Under the pieces are notes generated by a model that worked only from the letters and a program-made list of their open reading frames with translations, was not told where the DNA came from and searched no databases. Positions 32,516 to 42,949 of a stretch of 64,000 nt of DNA are shown piece after piece (the stretch's first letter is position 1; every line of letters begins with the position of its first letter). Position numbers and translations under genes: made by a program. The DNA is from Camellia lanceoleosa (Eukaryota > Streptophyta > Magnoliopsida > Ericales > Theaceae), in the NCBI GenBank assembly GCA_025200525.1, contig CM045762.1, positions 122,951,752 to 123,015,751 of the forward strand. The letters run 5' to 3'.

Positions 32516-32944
32516 ATAAAAAGTTAATAAACATCATAAACTACAATTTTTGTATGCATCATTCAACCATCAAATACAATAAAGTGTTTGCCCCTGCATA
32601 TTATACATTGCATCAACAACATATTTAAGTGTCTTCATTCACGTAATTACATTTTGTTGATTAACCATGTGATGATATTTGTGTTCCTTTTCCTTTAATT
32701 GCCATTTAGCCCAATCCTTGTCCTCATTGTTAGTTATCCTACAAAAAAAGGGGAAAAAGTCATTAAATTCACAGTTACATAAAGTGGGCGAAGTTATGTA
32801 ATAAAGGTGTCATAATGATTGAAACTAGTAAAATAATTATACATTTAAAACCATTAGTCACTACGATATTCACTTGCCTTATTCACATTACAAATCTATC
32901 CATGGCCAACATAATTTTGCCATATAGCAGTAGCAATTGCATCC
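32516..32944. other. Non-coding 3' flank of the Harbinger transposase
   Basis: AT-rich, no ORF of interest. It probably contains the 3' untranslated part of the transposase transcript. No element end was identified. Confidence 0.45.
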
Positions 32945-34324
32945 CTAAAGTTCGATTGGTACGTCAACCCATGTTGTGAACATGTCAACATAGTCAACTT
33001 GGTCTCCAACAAACCCGTCTGCTTCCGCCTCTGCTGCCATTTCATTATCAGCTTCCATGAAGAATAGGTCCATATCTGTATGCAAACGGATCCAATTGTG
33101 CAGTACACAACATGCAATCACGAGAGGGCCTTGTCTTGTAAACTTATAATTTGGCATGGACCACAATATTGGGAATCGCTTCTTCAGAACACCAAATGTT
33201 CTTTCTATGATATTGTGTAACGACGAATGTCGATGGTTAAACAATTCCTTGGGTCCTAAATAATGACGGCCATGAAACTCTTGCAAGTGATAACGTTGGG
33301 AATGAAATGGGGCAAGAAATATAGGCATGTTCATGAAACCAGCATCCACTAAATAATACTTGCCTACATGTAAAGAATGGATGCACTGTTCTGTCAAACA
33401 GATGTACAAAAAAATAATTTCAAAAAATGTATCGTATGTTATTTCATGACACTTAGCATTGGGTGGGTGTAGGAACTGTAGATCAGCTCTTGTAATAAAG
33501 TCAACTAAACTAGCGTTGCCGTGAGCGTTACCTTCCCATCCAGAATTAATAAATATGAACAACATGTCGAAGTCGCAAGCTGCGAGTACATTTTACAATA
33601 CCGTAGATTTGCGACCGCGGAATGTATTTTGTCTTGAAGCAGGGACCCATGTGCCATCGATAGCATCGACACAATCCTAATTGAAAGATATTTGTTTGAC
33701 ATTAAAAGCGAAACAAACTTGGATATTACTTTTATAACAGGAGAAAAAAAAAATGTCGTCCCTTATTGTTATTAAAAACTTACAGGACAATCATTAAATT
33801 CATACCTTGAACCAGGAACAAAACCTCCTATTATTTAAAATTTTTGCCGGTATCTCGTCTTGATTACGTGGTTTGATAATCATTGATGCAAGCTTACACA
33901 GTGCCCATATAACAATTTTGATGTGCCGACAAATTGTTTCTGTGGAGTGTTGAAATCTATCTGCCAGTAGTCGATGGCGATCATTTTGTGCGAAAGTGTA
34001 TAAAAAAATTCCAAGCGATTCCTCGACACTGATATGCATATGTTTAGTATCGATAAAGCTATTTTGGAGTCAGGTGTCTTTCAATAAAATGAATGTTTGT
34101 GCATCTATTTGCATAATGTCCATCATTGTTTCTGGATGGCCATTTAATAAGTTGAAGATGTAATCATCACCTTTGAATGAACAAGTTCACTGCGGTGGCC
34201 TACTACTTGACGCGTTGATATGGTCATGCATGAAAGCAATCATCAAAAAATCCATAAAATCTTCAATAACCTCATCCTCCTCTGATGAGATCTCCATTGC
34301 ATTGTTTTCTGTGTCGGATGACAT
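32945..34324 (-). pseudogene. PIF/Harbinger DDE transposase, inactivated
   Basis: Two minus-strand exons, 34324-33806 and 33676-32945, with GT-AG ends total 417 codons, the usual PIF/Harbinger size. The N-terminal part has EESLGIFLYTFAQNDRHRLL and FQHSTETICRHI, the helix-rich DUF8040-like region. The DDE nuclease (DDE_Tnp_4) starts at CVDAIDGTW, with the first Asp. It continues with GWEGNAHGNAS, YYLVDAGF, APFHSQRYHLQEF and SLHNIIERTFGVLKKRF, which holds the final Glu. The second catalytic Asp, normally after His in W.GS.HD, is Gly here. Three stops break the frame: TGA at 34187-34189, TGA at 34070-34072 and TAA at 33593-33595. I found no partner Myb-like ORF and no paired TIRs. Confidence 0.85.
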
Positions 34325-35830
34325 ATTGTTTCGTCTACATCACTAGTAAAAGCATAATTATAAAATAATGTTTGACAACATGTTAACGCTTACCAGTATT
34401 TACTAGCATCCACTAAAATATATACGAGAAGAAAATTTGTTTAATATATCGTCATCTTGTAATAACACAACATATTGATGTAAAACAGAAACTACTTATT
34501 TGTACATAACAGATGATTGAAGGATATACGTGCCAGATTAGTGGGAGTTGAATAGTTATCACTGGTGATGGAGTGGGTACAGTGATTGAATGTGGGTAGT
34601 CGTCTGATTCGAGAATAGGTTTCATAAATTTGACCTGAGACAAAAAGTATTGGGAATAAAATTAGGGATGATTCAGAAAATCAGTGACCTGTAAGAAAAT
34701 ATTTGAAACAAATTTGTAATTTATTTGACGTCGGTGTCGTCGTTGTTTGGTTGCCCGTAGAATGAATCTTCCACAACGCACAAATTGTAACTCACTTGAT
34801 TTGTGGGAGATGGTATGAGTAGGGAGCATGTTCACAGACATAATTTATAAAATGGTCTGAGTTCACAATGAACACTACCCGTGACGAATAGTCAGCCCTG
34901 ATCTTTGAAACAGAGAAAGACGAGTAGATCAGTTCACATGTATATTTCTTTTTGCACATGAACCTTTTCAGAGATGATGAACATGGAAGCTTTTTAGAAA
35001 GAAAGAAGAATGAAGATGTTGAAAGTGGAGAAATGAAGAACAAAGTTGCCAAACGGGAAGTCGAATTGTATTTTGAATGATACGGTGGAATTCTATTTTC
35101 AAAGTCGTATCCAAATGTGAAGCGGGAGTGATAGGGTAGAAATGTAAATTGAAAACACAACCAAACAGAGCGATGGATTTTATTTTTCCATTTCATAAAT
35201 AAATGATTGTTTTGTTCATTTATCTATTATCATAGTTACTATTTTTTTGAAAAACGTTTCTAACCATATTTGAAAGAATAAAACAGAAATACATAAATAT
35301 CTAAAAGTTGCACAACTATAAAATTTGCAAATCTCTGGGTCAAAATCAAAATGTTTGGACAAAGTATCGATTTCCTGAGTAGGTACATTGAAATCTCCAA
35401 CAAAAATCTTAACAAAATTGGTGGATTTGCATTTCAAGATTTGGAACTTTGATTCAATCAATATTATCGCAATAAAAAATCTCTATTTCTACAAACGATG
35501 ACTTGAGAGTCCAACCCTAACAAACTTTGTAGATTTGAATTTCAACGGAATGAGATTCGTTCTTGATTCAATCAAGAATAATCACAATGAGAAACTTCTT
35601 AGGAAAGAGAGCAAGGTATGGAAAATGAAGAGTACAGAGTGAAGACATGGTCAAAGATGCAGGTTTCCAAGTTGAGGAAGTGAACAATGACTACAAGGAT
35701 CAAGCATACACAAGGCAAAGAACCATAAGCAAATGTCAAATGGTAGAAAGAGTAAGAGAAGCGGAGAGAGGGGAGAAGATGGAGGGGTCATGAGAAGTGG
35801 AGGCACAATCCTATTTTTTATTTTCTTTTT
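34325..35830. other. 5' flank of the Harbinger gene, possible right element end
   Basis: No gene recognised; ORFs 34452-34643, 34792-35196 and 35216-35461 have no motif. AACCAAACAGAGC at about 35159-35171 is the reverse complement of GCTCTGTTTGGTT, which resembles PIF/Harbinger tips. No inverted partner was found on the left, so the end is only a candidate. Confidence 0.4.
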
Positions 35831-36099
35831 TTTAGAATTGATTTATACAAAATATTATAATAAAACTAAATGAATTATAATTTTAGTAATGAATATCAAA
35901 TATAATACAAATTATTACAAAGGAAACTCTCAGAGTGGGAGATAAAACCTTAATTAATATATGGGTAATAAAACATACACGCATGTAGGGTATTCAAATT
36001 ACTAACCACCTAGTAAGATGCAGAGTTTTGGCTAATTGACATAATCTCATTGGTTAGGCACAGTCTTATTAAATGACACAATTGTAGGATGTGTTTTTA

Positions 36100-36660
36100 G
36101 GAGAAATTCTAGGATGTGTACCATATGCACATTTAGTTATGATTTTTGTGTCTGTGATTATGATCTATTGTGTTGTTAGTTATATCATATTGTGATATTG
36201 GTTATGACATAATTTTGATTATGATCTATACCTCATGTGATGTTTGGTTATAACTCAATTTTTTTTTTTTTTAGTTGTGATTCTCATAGTATTGAGTTAT
36301 ATGATTTGTAATAATTAAACTCACAAATGACATTACTTGCATAACATTACCTGTGTTTTTAGGGTAATACTATGGTATAGGGTGTACCACAAGCAAGTTA
36401 TAATGTAGTTGGGTTTCATTTTTATAAATGTTATAACCGAATTCTATGGAAATCATAACTTAAAAAAATATGAGTTATAACTAAACATTATATAAGGTAT
36501 AATAAAAAAAAAAAAAATGGATCATAATCAAAATAATTTCATGACCAGCATCACAATGAATCATAAATAACATTTCAATATGTCATAATCAAATATTACA
36601 AATATTATAACTGAACATATGATACACACCGCAAAGAGGGTGTACCATAAAATTTATTGT
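36100..36660. repeat. Foldback of TTATAACT/AGTTATAA words
   Basis: The left half is full of TTAGTTATGA/TGGTTATAAC; the right half has the reverse forms (GAGTTATAACTAAAC, TCATAATCAAA). The edges GGATGTGTACCA and GGTGTACCATAAAA suggest a ~550-bp inverted-repeat element. A similar run of CATAACTAAA words lies at 58255-58450. The target duplication was not determined. Confidence 0.4.
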
Positions 36661-36802
36661 ATTTTTATTAAGACAACACACAGCATTATGTAACTTTAAT
36701 ATATATATATATATATATTGTGTGTGAAAAAAAACATCATCTATGTGACGTTTCACAAAAACGTCGAAAGAAAATGCAGCGTACTCAAATTTTCTTGTAG
36801 TG
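36661..36802. mobile_element. Solitary CACTA-type right end
   Basis: Ends TTTTCTTGTAGTG at 36802; the reverse complement, CACTACAAGAAAA, is a standard CACTA tip. A short hairpin GACGTTT..AACGTC sits inside it (36749-36767). I could not find the matching left end. It may be truncated. Confidence 0.45.
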
Positions 36803-37703
36803 GTCTGTGCACATAAATAAAGTTTTTGTTTATTTATTTTTTATTTATTTATATTTTTTTGACAATAGAGTATAGGAAAATGATATATGTAATTAGCATT
36901 GTTGAGAGACCTTACCTATCTATACCTCTTGTTATGTAATTAATTTCTTTATTTTCAATTAATTTTGCAATACTCCTTTAAGGAAAATGTTATTTATTGT
37001 GAAATTATCACTTGAGAAATGTGACGATAATATTTGTATAATTAAATATCATTAAGTGAACATTTTATTTAAAACAAAGAACATAGAATTGCTATTGTAT
37101 CAAATAGTGCATACTAATGGGGATGGTTGGCCAGCAATCAAGCCCATTTTGGGGGCCAAACCTACAAAGCAGTCATTTTGAGCCCTAAAAAAGGTTAAAA
37201 ATTAGGTTTCAAAAAAATATATAATCTTGTACTTGTCTATTTAAAAATCGTCCAACTCAAAATTATAATTCATAGTAGTAAATGAATAAAAGGCCCAATC
37301 TAAAATATAAATTCATAAAAAGGTCCACTTGAAATACAAAGCCCAAATATTAAAAGGTCCAAAAAACTTGGGCCTATTCTAAATTTTTTTAAAACTTAAA
37401 TAAAGTGAAAATAATTTGAGGCCCAACAATCTATAGCTGTTGTTTCTCATTCCTCCTATGCATTGCCTCTTTCTGCCAACAACTTCAATTCTCCACCGTC
37501 TATCTCAGGCTTTCGCTGGTGGCTACCCTTCCCACCGCCAAATCTTCCAAATATTCAGTGAGTTCGATTCTTGCTTCTGATTTCGAACAATGAATCAATC
37601 ATCTCAAAAAACTGTCAATTACTTCACTTTACTCTCCCAGTTCCTTCCTAGAATTATGACCTTTTTTTTTTTTTTTTTTTTGTATTGGTTTTGCAGGTTA
37701 TGT
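36803..37703. other. Non-coding flank of the second-family CACTA
   Basis: No gene supported. A GC-richer patch at 37440-37570 is followed by a T run (37662-37680) and TTGCAG. It might be a decayed host exon-intron junction, but no protein was recognised. Confidence 0.35.
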
Positions 37704-40425
37704 CACTACAACAAAAACACATTTTAGTGACACTAAACTAGTGACATGTTCTTAAAAAATGTCACAAAAAGAATATTTAGTAGCATTTTTTAGAAAAATG
37801 GCACAGAGCCACAAACATACAAGGCTCTAGTGGCATTTCAATTAAAAAAAAGTGTCACTTCACTACAACAAAAATGTTACTACAATAAATTTACACTTTA
37901 GTGACACACCACTAGTGGCATGTATTTAGAAAATGTCACAACAATAAAAATTGGTGACATGTTTTAGAAAAATGTTACAGAACCACAAATATATAAGGCT
38001 CTAGTGGCATTTCAATAAAAAAATATCACATTAATTTTACGGCATTTTATAAAATAATGATACAAAAAATTATGTTCGTGATATTTACCAACAGATGCCA
38101 CTAAACTTTAGTAGCAATGACATTTTTTTTAAAATGTCACTATACTAGGTAGGTGCAAGTTACTTTTTATGGCACTTAAGTGAAAAGTGTCATAAACAAA
38201 TATTTTATAGCATTCTGAGAAATGCCACTAAGCTAAAAACTTTCCAAGCTTATAATGGCATTTTTGAAAAAACAAAAAATGCCAATATATTTTCTAAATT
38301 TTTAAAATGCACTACATGATTAAAATGCACTAAATTAATTAGTTCAAATTTGGTTAGGTCACAACAACTTCTAGTCCTCTTGACATGACAGCTAGACATC
38401 AAGCATGCTCTTTGTCATCAATACATGATACTTCTCTTACTCACGTACTTATATTTCACATTACTTCCAACTTTATTTTAGAATAACATGCTACACTTAT
38501 TTTACACTTAACCAAGGAAGGAATATTGCGGACATAAATTTTATTGTTTAAATCTAGGCAAAATGTGCTACATAGTCAAAATCATGACATGACGAATTTG
38601 TACTTTTTTTAAAAAAATTTAATTTAATTTTCTTCTGAAGCTTTAACAAGACATATCTCCATCATTTATTACCGCATGGGCTCTTTCTGATTCTCTCAAA
38701 ATATTGCTTGAAAGTAATTAGTTGATTGTCATTTTTCATAATTACATTTGATTTACATCGTTGAGATTAGGGGATCCTGATATTGATAAGGGACATGGTT
38801 TTGATTGTTGTTGATTGGTGCTTTTTGTTGTTATTGATTTTTTAAGCTATTGTTTGATATGATCTAAAGACTAACGGTTGTTACTTTTATATAATTTGTT
38901 ATAATGTAGTGAACCAATTAAGTGATTAAACCATTTGGTTTGCTTATCTACTAGGAAAATGCATATCACTTTCGCCAGGATCATATTCACTCCAGCACTT
39001 TGTACTAGTTTTTTTAACTATTATTTATTAATTTTAAATAAACAATTACTTAAGCAGTTAAATCTTGATTTATAGGTGGGAGATATAGTTGTTCTAAAAA
39101 GTATCATTAGGCCAACAGAAACAGTTGCAATCGGAGTACTTAAAAACACAGACGCATCTAAAGAAGTAGAAGGGGAAGAACTGGGACCTAACTATTGGAA
39201 GGTACATGTTCAAGTGCCAATCAAACCTAATGAGAGCTTGATCCGATCATATGGACTTGTCAAAATAGTTGGACAAGCTATTGGAGCTCATGTTGCTTAG
39301 CTTGCTCCATTTGTGGTATATTTCTTTCAGAATACTAATTTCATTAACAAATTTATATTAATTTAATATAGTTTCAATTACCTTCATATGTTTATCTTTT
39401 GGATGCAGATTTCGCAAGTTATTATGGATGCTAGTTGAGAATATTTATACAAGTGAGGTTGAGAATTTGGGAACTGATTTTATTTTTGATAATTTTTCTC
39501 TCCGGAATATGGATATCACTATGGCTTTTTAGAACTTATGGTTGGAATAATTTTCTTTTAATTTATTTTTGCTTTAACTTTGTTAGTGTGGTAGAATATT
39601 TTATAATTTTGGCAAGGGATTTTTTTTGCAATATAAATAAATTTATATTTCAATAATAAATAATTGATTGTGGTTTGAATTTTTTTTTGTTTTTGATGTG
39701 ATGATTTTATGGTGGTAATATTTGTTTATTATTATGAAAATATTACAGGATGAATGGATGTCAAATTAATATATGATGTGGCAATTAATATTTAATTGTT
39801 TATAAAATCGATTCAATTTTTATAGGCAGTTACGCATGCATAATTGTAGCTTTTAAAAAGTGTCAATGAAAAGAATATATAAGTGGTATTTTGTAGTAGT
39901 GATAGTAGCTTTGCAAAGTGTCACTAAAATAAGTTCCAATGGTACTTATATCTACTTAATGACACAAATGAATTGGATTTAGTGGCATTTATGAAGGTGT
40001 TATAAATATCAATTATGACATAATAAGTGTCATTAAAAATCCATATCGTGGCATTTTTTACATTGCAAGTCTTCTTTAATGGCACTTAATAGCGTCACGA
40101 ATAGTGCCTCACTGAAAGGTTTTAGTCCTGATAGTGTAATGGCACTTATAAGTGTCACCGAAGTCACCGAAGTGTCACTAACTCTTTTTTTAATGGCGCT
40201 TGATAGTGCCACAAATAATATCTACTATGACATCAAAATGTCATTGAAAGTTTTTAGCTATGATGGTGTAGTGGCACTTGCAAGTATCTATTGTGGCACT
40301 AGTATCTACCGTGGCACATATACAAATGGCACTTGTTCAAAATGTCACAAGACTAAAAAAATGTCATTAAACCAATAGTTTTGTGACACTTTCAAATGTC
40401 ACTAAACTAAGAAAATGTTGTAGTG
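37704..40425. mobile_element. CACTA element of the second family (2.7 kb), TSD TGT
   Basis: Starts CACTACAACAAAAACAC at 37704 and ends AAAATGTTGTAGTG at 40425, flanked by TGT (37701-37703 and 40426-40428). Subterminal motifs are TTTAGTGACA/TGTCACTAAA and TGGCA/TGCCA. The left tip recurs at 37861, 157 bp in. The interior (38340-39840) holds a remnant of a transposon gene at 39076-39317. No transposase is left, so it is a deletion derivative. Confidence 0.85.
39076..39317 (+). pseudogene. Remnant of a CACTA-associated gene (DUF8039-like exon)
   Basis: An acceptor, TTATAG, precedes 39076. The frame reads VGDIVVLKSIIRPTETVAIGV, then LGPNYWKVHVQVPI and LVKIVGQAIGAHVA, a stop (TAG 39298-39300), then LAPFV. 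The layout parallels exon 7 of the gene at 20802-24216, which ends in AVGFFVAWPKNLV. A stop replaces the expected Trp after VA. I infer a related DUF8039-type domain. This is the only coding relic in the 2.7-kb element. Confidence 0.55.
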
Positions 40426-40428
40426 TGT

Positions 40429-41609
40429 GGTTGATTCTGATTCATAATGAATTCCTTTTTGTCAATGATGTTCTGTGAATTACTTTAGAGTTAGGGCTTA
40501 GATATTAATTTTGTTTTCACTATCTGTTTCTTAAATTTTTTCAAAAATTAGTTTGATGAAAAAAATTTGAAAAAAGAAATTCATTTTAGTCCTTTTTGTC
40601 CCATATTTTTAGTGTTCACCTTGGGTCTCAAAAAACTCAAAATGGGCACTGCCAGCAACCTAGTGGGGGATGGTTGGCAGCAGCACCTGGTGCAGCTGTC
40701 ACCCAATTTATGAACTATTGTGCTAGCCAATTGTTTGTGGTAGTCATTCTTGTAGAACAATTCCAACCTGCTCACTACATTGTGTTTGTTAGTCATTTAA
40801 TCCAATTAAATCACAATTTCAATGCTCCAATAGGTTAAGCAATGCATCAGGCATTATGCCTCATTTGTAAAGGGGCTGGCCACAATTAGAGAGTCAAAAG
40901 GCTAGACAAATACTTTTTGTCTCTAAGTGACTATGTGGTTAACTACAAGCATTGTTGTAGTACACATTAGCTAAAGTAATTAGACAAACTAAAAAATCTA
41001 TATTGTATTTTTGAGCAAGAAAAATGGTTCATGGTGTTGGAATTGCTCAAAGTGAAGGGCTAATGCTGTCATTGAAATTGATTCTCAAGTTGCCATCAAT
41101 ATGATAAATGGCATCATGGTGAGTCAAGATATTATTGGGGTTATTCATGATTTTAAACAATTTGGTGGCATGTTTCAGGCTTGTGATTTGTTGGAAATTG
41201 AGGAGATAAATCATTTATTTAAAACACAAACTAAAATTATAAAATATATGTGAACTACTAATAATTGTGAAAATAAAATAATTTAAGAAAACAAAATGAA
41301 TTTAATTACAGAGACGTGTAGCCACTGTTTTTAAGAGTAGATTTTTATTTTTCTAAGTACGGTGATTTTGTACAACAAATTAGTATCGTCTTACCGTCCA
41401 GTCGCTATATAACGGTATCACAAACAGTTCATTTTTTTACTTTTTTAGAAAGGACAAACAATTCATTTGATCATCCCAAAAACCTAATCAAAATAATGTA
41501 AATAAAATATGCACACTATTAACACGTGTATGGAAATAGTTTCCTGGTCACTAAGAGCAAATCTAAGGGAGGAGGCAAATGCGCATTTGAGGCATTTTTC
41601 TTAGGGAAA
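40429..41609. other. Intergenic sequence with a weak RNase H-like relic
   Basis: Mostly non-coding. ORFs 40581-40796 (minus) and 40596-40838 (plus) overlap each other and lack motifs. Codons from about 41068 to 41220 read VIEIDSQVAINMINGIM, then IIGVIHDFKQFGG, which resembles the RNase H domain of plant LINE-type elements (E-x-DS). It has no start and no extended frame. Confidence 0.3.
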
Positions 41610-41614
41610 GTTAC

Positions 41615-42188
41615 TGTGGGGATATATTTTATGAGTACCAACACGTGGCAAGGTGACGCCGAGGTGTCACGTGTCCTGGTCGTGACACCGAGGTGATCTC
41701 GGCAAGGCCGAGGTTATCTCCGAAGATATCGGAATCCGAGATAAGTGGATAAGGGACAAAAGTCCTAGAATGAAAAGGGAACTCAACTTGGATGAGGGAC
41801 AAGAGTCCTAGAATGAGAGAAGACTTCAGTTTGTATTAAGATAAGACTCTTAGAGAGTTTATCCTAATTTATTGGGAGTCTAAGATTAGCAGTAATCCTG
41901 AGTCCATAGAAGTTAGGCTTCTATTGGGACTAGGTTTATGTTGGCTATAAAAGAGAGGCACCCCCATGGGTCTAAGGTATGCTTTTTATGCTCAAGTTAG
42001 TGAGTTTAGCACTATTGATTATCTTTGAGAGATATTGAGTACTGACTTGATCGTCGGAGTACCCCCTGGTGGCAAACCACTACCGGAGTCTTCTCTTTCT
42101 GTTGCAGGTTAGTCAGGTGCCATCTATTCTGCCGGTGCTCGCTAGCTGGATACTAAGATTACAGTGTGATCATATTTTCACCCACACA
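41615..42188 (+). repeat. 5' LTR (574 bp)
   Basis: A TATA box, TATAAAA, lies at 41946-41952 in TTGGCTATAAAAGAGAGGCA. The U3 has repeated GCCGAGGT and CACGTG-like words (ACACGTGGCAAGG, TCACGTGTCC). It differs from the 3' LTR by a small indel in U3 (3' copy has an additional ~13 bases near 46924) and scattered substitutions. Confidence 0.92.
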
Positions 42189-42191
42189 ATT

Positions 42192-42206
42192 TGGCGCCGT
42201 CTGTGC
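42192..42206 (+). promoter_or_regulatory. Primer-binding-site-like sequence
   Basis: TGGCGCCGTCTGTG begins three bases after the 5' LTR, the right place for a tRNA primer site. Which tRNA pairs here was not determined. Confidence 0.6.
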
Positions 42207-42249
42207 GAAAGAAAGAAGAATAGATGGCCAATGAAAGAAAGAAGAATAG

Positions 42250-42570
42250 ATGGCCAATGACGGACAGAAGGATCAGACTGGAGACAATGCTCCTGCTGGG
42301 AATGGGAGACCTATCAACCTCGACGTTGAAGGGGACAACCGCAACACAGAAACTCATGACCAGAGTCACGGAGTGAAAGACACCGGCCAGGAAGGTGACG
42401 CACCAAAGACAATAGATCAAAATGGATACTACAACGAAGATGACCTCCAGGTATGGAAGGATAGATACCTGCGGAGGAACGAAGACCCTTCCAGAAGGGA
42501 TGCAAAAACAGGGGGCATGAGCGCTCCCAAGCAGATAACATTTAAGTATAGAAGAACTCATCCTGTGTGA
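42250..42570 (+). CDS. Short gag-leader-like ORF (106 aa), probably a relic
   Basis: The first sizeable ORF after the primer site. It is hydrophilic and rich in Asp, Asn, Gly, Gln and Arg, with DDLQVWKDRYLRRNEDPSRRD near residues 74-94. No zinc knuckle or protease is visible. The ATG lies in a duplicated 27-bp leader (GAAAGAAGAATAGATGGCCA occurs twice, about 42209 and 42236), so two ATGs compete. By position it would be the start of gag, cut off by a stop before the repeats. Function not supported beyond position. Confidence 0.4.
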   Translation: MANDGQKDQTGDNAPAGNGRPINLDVEGDNRNTETHDQSHGVKDTGQEGDAPKTIDQNGYYNEDDLQVWKDRYLRRNEDPSRRDAKTGGMSAPKQITFKYRRTHPV

Positions 42571-42850
42571 GCAGATCCCGGATTCCAGATCCTGGATCCC
42601 AGATCCGAGAAGACATGATCTCAGGTTAGACAAGTAGGCCCGAGAAGACGAGAGCTCAGCCTAAGTGAGCAGATCCCGAATTCCAGATCTCGGATCCTAG
42701 AAGACATGATCTCGGCCTAGATGAGTAGGTCCGAGAAGAGAAGAGCTCAACCTGAGTGAGCAGATCCAAGATTCTAGCAGACAAGATCTCGGCACTTAAG
42801 TCCGAAAAGAGAAAAGCTCAGTGAGCAAATCTCAGATCTCAGAAGATAAA
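42560..42850 (+). repeat. Tandem repeats of ~90-98 bp, three copies
   Basis: Units starting GAGCAGATCC at about 42569, 42667 and 42758 share GAAGACATGATCTC, AAGTAGGCCCGAGAAGA and GAGCTCA words. Confidence 0.75.
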
Positions 42851-42949
42851 AAAGAAAACACACAAGGTTGGATTGCAGTTAGCCATGTTGAAGACCTTTT
42901 ATAAGGTTCGCAAAGGAGTATGTGGAAGCCATGCAGGGGGCAGAGAGAA

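Noticed and set aside
34792..35196. 134-codon minus ORF upstream of the Harbinger gene as its missing Myb-like partner
   Set aside because: Phe/Ser/Tyr-rich text with no tryptophan-repeat pattern; not a Myb or trihelix protein.
40581..40838. Opposed overlapping ORFs of 71 and 80 codons
   Set aside because: Both frames open by chance; no family resemblance.
42178..42633. 151-codon minus ORF across the primer-binding site
   Set aside because: Overlaps LTR and gag-leader sequence in antisense and has no motif.
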